A stretch of 64,000 nt of DNA from Bradyrhizobium rifense (GTDB lineage: Bacteria; Pseudomonadota; Alphaproteobacteria; Rhizobiales; Xanthobacteraceae): the NCBI RefSeq assembly GCF_008123425.1, contig NZ_VSSS01000067.1, forward strand, positions 124,001 through 188,000, in the 5' to 3' direction. Under the pieces are notes generated by a model. That model saw nothing but the letters and a program-made list of their open reading frames with translations, searched no databases and was not told the DNA's origin. Below, piece by piece: positions 61,132-64,000 of this stretch (positions are counted from its first letter, which is position 1; each line of letters starts with the position of its first letter). Made by a program: the position numbers and the translations under genes.

Positions 61132-63921
61132 ATGGACAGCGTTGCGACCGAGCACAAGCCACAGCTGGATGATCGCTTCGACACCGCGCGGATCACCGCC
61201 GCGGTCGATGCGCTTGCCGAAAAGCATCAGGGCCGCGAGGACACGTTCCGCACCGCGACCGCGCAACTGCTCAAGGCCGAGCTGATCGCCGCGCGCGCCG
61301 CAGCGCAGGCAATCCTGCTGAAAGACCGCCACGGCCGCCGCTGCGCCGAGCGGCTGTGCCACGTGCAGGATGAGATCATCCGCATCCTCTATTCGGCCGC
61401 GACCCGTCATCTCTACCGCTCGCCGATCCCGAGCGGCGCGGAGCGCATGGCGGTGGTCGCGACCGGCGGCTATGGCCGCGGCCTGATGGCCCCCGAATCC
61501 GACATCGATCTCCTGTTCATCCTGCCCTACAAGCAGACCGCCTGGGGCGAGCAGGTCGCTGAAGCCATTCTCTATTGCCTCTGGGACATGGGGCTGAAGG
61601 TCGGCCACGCCACGCGCTCGGTCGATGAATCGATCCGGCAGGCGCGCGGCGACATGACCATCCGCACCGCGATCCTGGAGACGCGCTTCCTCACCGGCGA
61701 CCAGCCACTCTATGACGAGCTGGTCGAACGCTTCGACAAGGAGGTGGTGCAGGGCACCGCGTCCGAATTCGTCACCGCAAAGCTCGCCGAGCGCGAGGAG
61801 CGGCATCGCCGCGGCGGACAGTCGCGCTATCTGGTCGAGCCCAACGTCAAGGACGGCAAGGGGGCGCTACGCGACCTGCACACGCTGTTCTGGATCGCCA
61901 AATACGTCTATCGCGTGCGCGACACCGACGAGCTGGCCGAGCGCGGCGTGTTCGACGCGCAGGAATACCGCAGCTTCCGGCGCTGCGCCGATTTCCTCTG
62001 GTCGGTGCGCTGCAATCTGCATTTCTGCTCCGGGCGCGCCGAAGAGCGCCTGTCCTTCGACCTCCAGCGCGAGATCGCGATCCGGCTCGGCTACACCTCG
62101 CATCCCGGCATGCAGGACGTCGAGCGCTTCATGAAGCACTACTTCCTGGTCGCCAAGGAAGTCGGCAACCTCACCGCCATCCTCTGCGCCAAGCTCGAGG
62201 ACCAGCAGGCCAAGCCCGCACCGGTGCTGAGCCGGATGATGGCGCGGCTTCGCCCCACGCCTGTGAAGCGGCGCGTCCCTGACAGCGACGACTTCATCGT
62301 CGACAACAACCGCATCAACGTCGCCGCGCCCGACGTCTTCAAGCACGATCCGGTCAATCTGATCCGCATCTTCCGCCTGGCGCAGAAGAACAACCTCGCC
62401 TTCCACCCGGACGCGATGCGCGACGTGACGCGCTCGCTCGGCCTGATCAACGCGCAGATGCGCGAGAATCCCGAGGCCAACCGGCTGTTCATGGAGATCC
62501 TGACCTCCGACAACGCCGAGATCGTGCTGCGGCGAATGAACGAGACCGGCGTGCTCGGCCATTTCATCCGCGCCTTCGGCAAGATCGTCTCGATGATGCA
62601 GTTCAACATGTATCATCACTACACTGTCGACGAGCATCTGATCCGCTGCGTCGGCTTCCTCCAGGACATCGAGCGCGGCGGCGCCGAGGAATTTGCGGTC
62701 GCCAGCGATCTGATGCGCAAGATCCGGCCTGAGCACCGCTCGGTGATCTACATCACGACGCTGCTGCACGACATCGCCAAGGGACGGCCCGAGGATCATT
62801 CGATCGCGGGCGCCAAGGTCGCGCGGCGGCTCTGCCCACGGCTCGGCTTCAGCGCAGCCGACACCGAGCTCGTGGCCTGGCTGATCGAGGAGCATCTCAC
62901 GATGTCCACCGTCGCGCAGTCGCGCGATCTCTCCGACCGCAAGACCATCGAGAATTTCGCCGCAGTGGTGCAATCGGTCGAGCAGATGAAGCTGCTCACG
63001 ATCCTGACCACCGCCGACATCCGCGGCGTCGGTCCGGGCGTGTGGAACGGTTGGAAGGCGCAGCTGCTGCGCTCGCTTTATTACGAGACCGAACCGGTGC
63101 TGACCGGCGGCTTCTCGGAGGTCGACCGCGGCAAGCGCCTCACGGCCGCCTACGCCGAATTCCGGTACGCCTTCGCCGAATGGCCGGCGGACGAGCTCGA
63201 TGCCTATATCGGCCGGCACTATCCGGCCTATTGGCTCAAGGTCGAGCTGCCGCGCAAGATTCGCCACGCCCGCTTCGTGCGTTCGAGCGAACAGGCCGGC
63301 CACAAGCTCGCGATCAATGTCGGCTTCGACGAGGTGCGCGGCGTCACCGAGCTCACCATCTTCGCCGCCGACCATCCCTGGCTGCTGTCGATCATTGCCG
63401 GCGCCTGTGCTTCCGCCGGCGCCAACATCGTCGACGCCCAAATCTACACCACGACCGACGGCCGCGCGCTGGACACGATCTCGATCTCCCGGGAATACGA
63501 CCGCGACGAGGACGAGGGCCGCCGCGCCACGCGCATCGGCGAGATGATCGAGGACGTGCTGGAAGGCAAGCTGCGCCTGCCCGAAGTGGTGGCGCGGCGC
63601 ACCGTGCGCAGCAAGGCGCGGCCGTTCGTGATCGAGCCGGAAGTGACCATCAACAACCAGTGGTCCGACCGCTACACCGTGATCGAAGTCTCCGGTCTCG
63701 ACCGCCCCGGCCTGCTCTACGAGCTGACCACCGCGATCTCGAAACTCAATCTCAACATCGCCTCGGCCCATGTCGCGACCTTCGGCGAACGCGCCCGCGA
63801 CGTGTTCTACGTCACCGACCTGCTCGGTGCGCAGATCAACGCGCCGACCCGGCAATCCGCGATCAAGAGCGCGCTGACCCATGTCATGGCCGGCGACAAG
63901 GCGGTTCAGCCAGCGGCGTGA
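61132..63921 (+). CDS. glnD: [Protein-PII] uridylyltransferase/uridylyl-removing enzyme
   Basis: Nitrogen sensor: adds UMP to PII when glutamine is low and removes it when glutamine is high. The 929-residue protein has the nucleotidyltransferase domain with GGYGRG near 111 and SDIDLLFI near 123, a GlnD helper domain, the HD hydrolase domain with LLHDIAKG near 543, and two C-terminal ACT domains (near 743 and 851; ADHPWLLSIIAGACASAGAN and SGLDRPGLLYELTTAISKLN) that bind glutamine. All active residues look intact. GGTGAG lies just upstream of the ATG. It may govern the nitrogen state that the amide/urea block responds to. Confidence 0.97.
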   Translation: MDSVATEHKPQLDDRFDTARITAAVDALAEKHQGREDTFRTATAQLLKAELIAARAAAQAILLKDRHGRRCAERLCHVQDEIIRILYSAATRHLYRSPIPSGAERMAVVATGGYGRGLMAPESDIDLLFILPYKQTAWGEQVAEAILYCLWDMGLKVGHATRSVDESIRQARGDMTIRTAILETRFLTGDQPLYDELVERFDKEVVQGTASEFVTAKLAEREERHRRGGQSRYLVEPNVKDGKGALRDLHTLFWIAKYVYRVRDTDELAERGVFDAQEYRSFRRCADFLWSVRCNLHFCSGRAEERLSFDLQREIAIRLGYTSHPGMQDVERFMKHYFLVAKEVGNLTAILCAKLEDQQAKPAPVLSRMMARLRPTPVKRRVPDSDDFIVDNNRINVAAPDVFKHDPVNLIRIFRLAQKNNLAFHPDAMRDVTRSLGLINAQMRENPEANRLFMEILTSDNAEIVLRRMNETGVLGHFIRAFGKIVSMMQFNMYHHYTVDEHLIRCVGFLQDIERGGAEEFAVASDLMRKIRPEHRSVIYITTLLHDIAKGRPEDHSIAGAKVARRLCPRLGFSAADTELVAWLIEEHLTMSTVAQSRDLSDRKTIENFAAVVQSVEQMKLLTILTTADIRGVGPGVWNGWKAQLLRSLYYETEPVLTGGFSEVDRGKRLTAAYAEFRYAFAEWPADELDAYIGRHYPAYWLKVELPRKIRHARFVRSSEQAGHKLAINVGFDEVRGVTELTIFAADHPWLLSIIAGACASAGANIVDAQIYTTTDGRALDTISISREYDRDEDEGRRATRIGEMIEDVLEGKLRLPEVVARRTVRSKARPFVIEPEVTINNQWSDRYTVIEVSGLDRPGLLYELTTAISKLNLNIASAHVATFGERARDVFYVTDLLGAQINAPTRQSAIKSALTHVMAGDKAVQPAA

Positions 63922-63928
63922 GTAGGGC

Positions 63929-64000
63929 CTAAACCTCCACCCCCTCATGCCGGAGCAGCCAGCGCTTGCGCTCGAGGCCGCCGCCATATTTCACCAGCGA
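63929..64000 (-). CDS. C-terminal end of a probable O6-alkylguanine-DNA alkyltransferase, partial
   Basis: The last 23 codons of a leftward gene that starts beyond the window; the stop is at 63929-63931. The peptide LVKYGGGLERKRWLLRHEG resembles the closing segment of Ogt/MGMT-type proteins, in which a Gly-rich turn is followed by a basic helix ending in Leu-Leu. The active-site Pro-Cys-His-Arg lies outside the window, so the assignment rests on a short match only. It converges with glnD, 7 bp apart, with no hairpin between. Confidence 0.5.
   Translation of the reverse strand, partial: SLVKYGGGLERKRWLLRHEGVEV

Noticed and set aside
61867..63987. 706-residue leftward open frame opposite glnD
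   Set aside because: Fully covered by GlnD domains on the forward strand; the antisense product shows no motif or signal.

Overview
The window reads as chromosomal DNA of a Bradyrhizobium-type alphaproteobacterium. The evidence is high GC with strong G/C wobble, genes that resemble Bradyrhizobium proteins (an amino acid:[carrier protein] ligase with the exact length and metal ligands of B. japonicum Bll0957, plus MutS and GlnD), and many Bradyrhizobium-style palindromic intergenic repeats. The species assignment is inference. I saw no rRNA, tRNA, CRISPR array, insertion sequence or phage gene.

Layout. 1-4.6 kb: end of an acyl-CoA synthetase, an MCE/MlaD-type lipid-transport protein and a large autotransporter. 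4.8-17.0 kb: a nitrogen-scavenging block. A leftward operon encodes a five-component urea/short-chain amide ABC transporter (urtABCDE-like), formamidase (fmdA), an FmdB zinc ribbon and aliphatic amidase (amiE). Divergent from it are a 1123-residue hybrid histidine kinase whose N-terminus is a whole NCS1-permease-like membrane domain, and an overlapping REC-PAS-LuxR response regulator. The region between them carries two identical direct repeats, an inverted repeat and a good sigma-54 promoter match. This is the best candidate for a little-described system: a transporter-like sensor controlling amide/urea use.

17.0-26.2 kb: Baeyer-Villiger-type monooxygenase, trypsin-like protease, HAD hydrolase, methionine salvage genes mtnA and mtnP, then an aminoacyl-carrier-protein cluster (carrier protein, acyl-CoA-dehydrogenase-like flavoprotein, amino acid:[carrier protein] ligase, GNAT-like protein). 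The ligase and carrier are known enzymatically in Bradyrhizobium, but the end product is not known to me. 26.4-31.1 kb: two convergent cyclic-di-GMP proteins, one intact and one with a degenerate GGDEF. 31.3-37.6 kb: small and membrane proteins, rpmF, mtgA, a farnesyl-diphosphate-synthase-type gene, a DUF1345 protein, a secreted caspase-like protein and a GFA protein. 37.7-42.7 kb: NTF2-like protein, class A beta-lactamase and CPA1 antiporter (the last two bracketed by copies of one repeat), cell-wall amidase and a TauD-type dioxygenase.

42.7-48.9 kb: leftward zur - EamA transporter - ispG, and divergently marR - emrA - emrB. 49.0-53.8 kb: leftward aromatic ring-cleavage genes (pcaF, an intradiol dioxygenase of hydroxyquinol type, pcaH, pcaG) and an aminoglycoside-phosphotransferase-fold protein. 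54.0-64 kb: mutS, a membrane protein, OsmC protein, a sulfonate-type ABC transporter, glnD and the end of a probable O6-alkylguanine-DNA alkyltransferase gene.

Functional threads: nitrogen acquisition and sensing (amide/urea block, glnD), isoprenoid supply (ispG, ispA), cell-envelope turnover (mtgA, amidase, beta-lactamase) and efflux/resistance (emrAB). Palindromic repeats sit at most convergent gene ends and may serve as two-way terminators.
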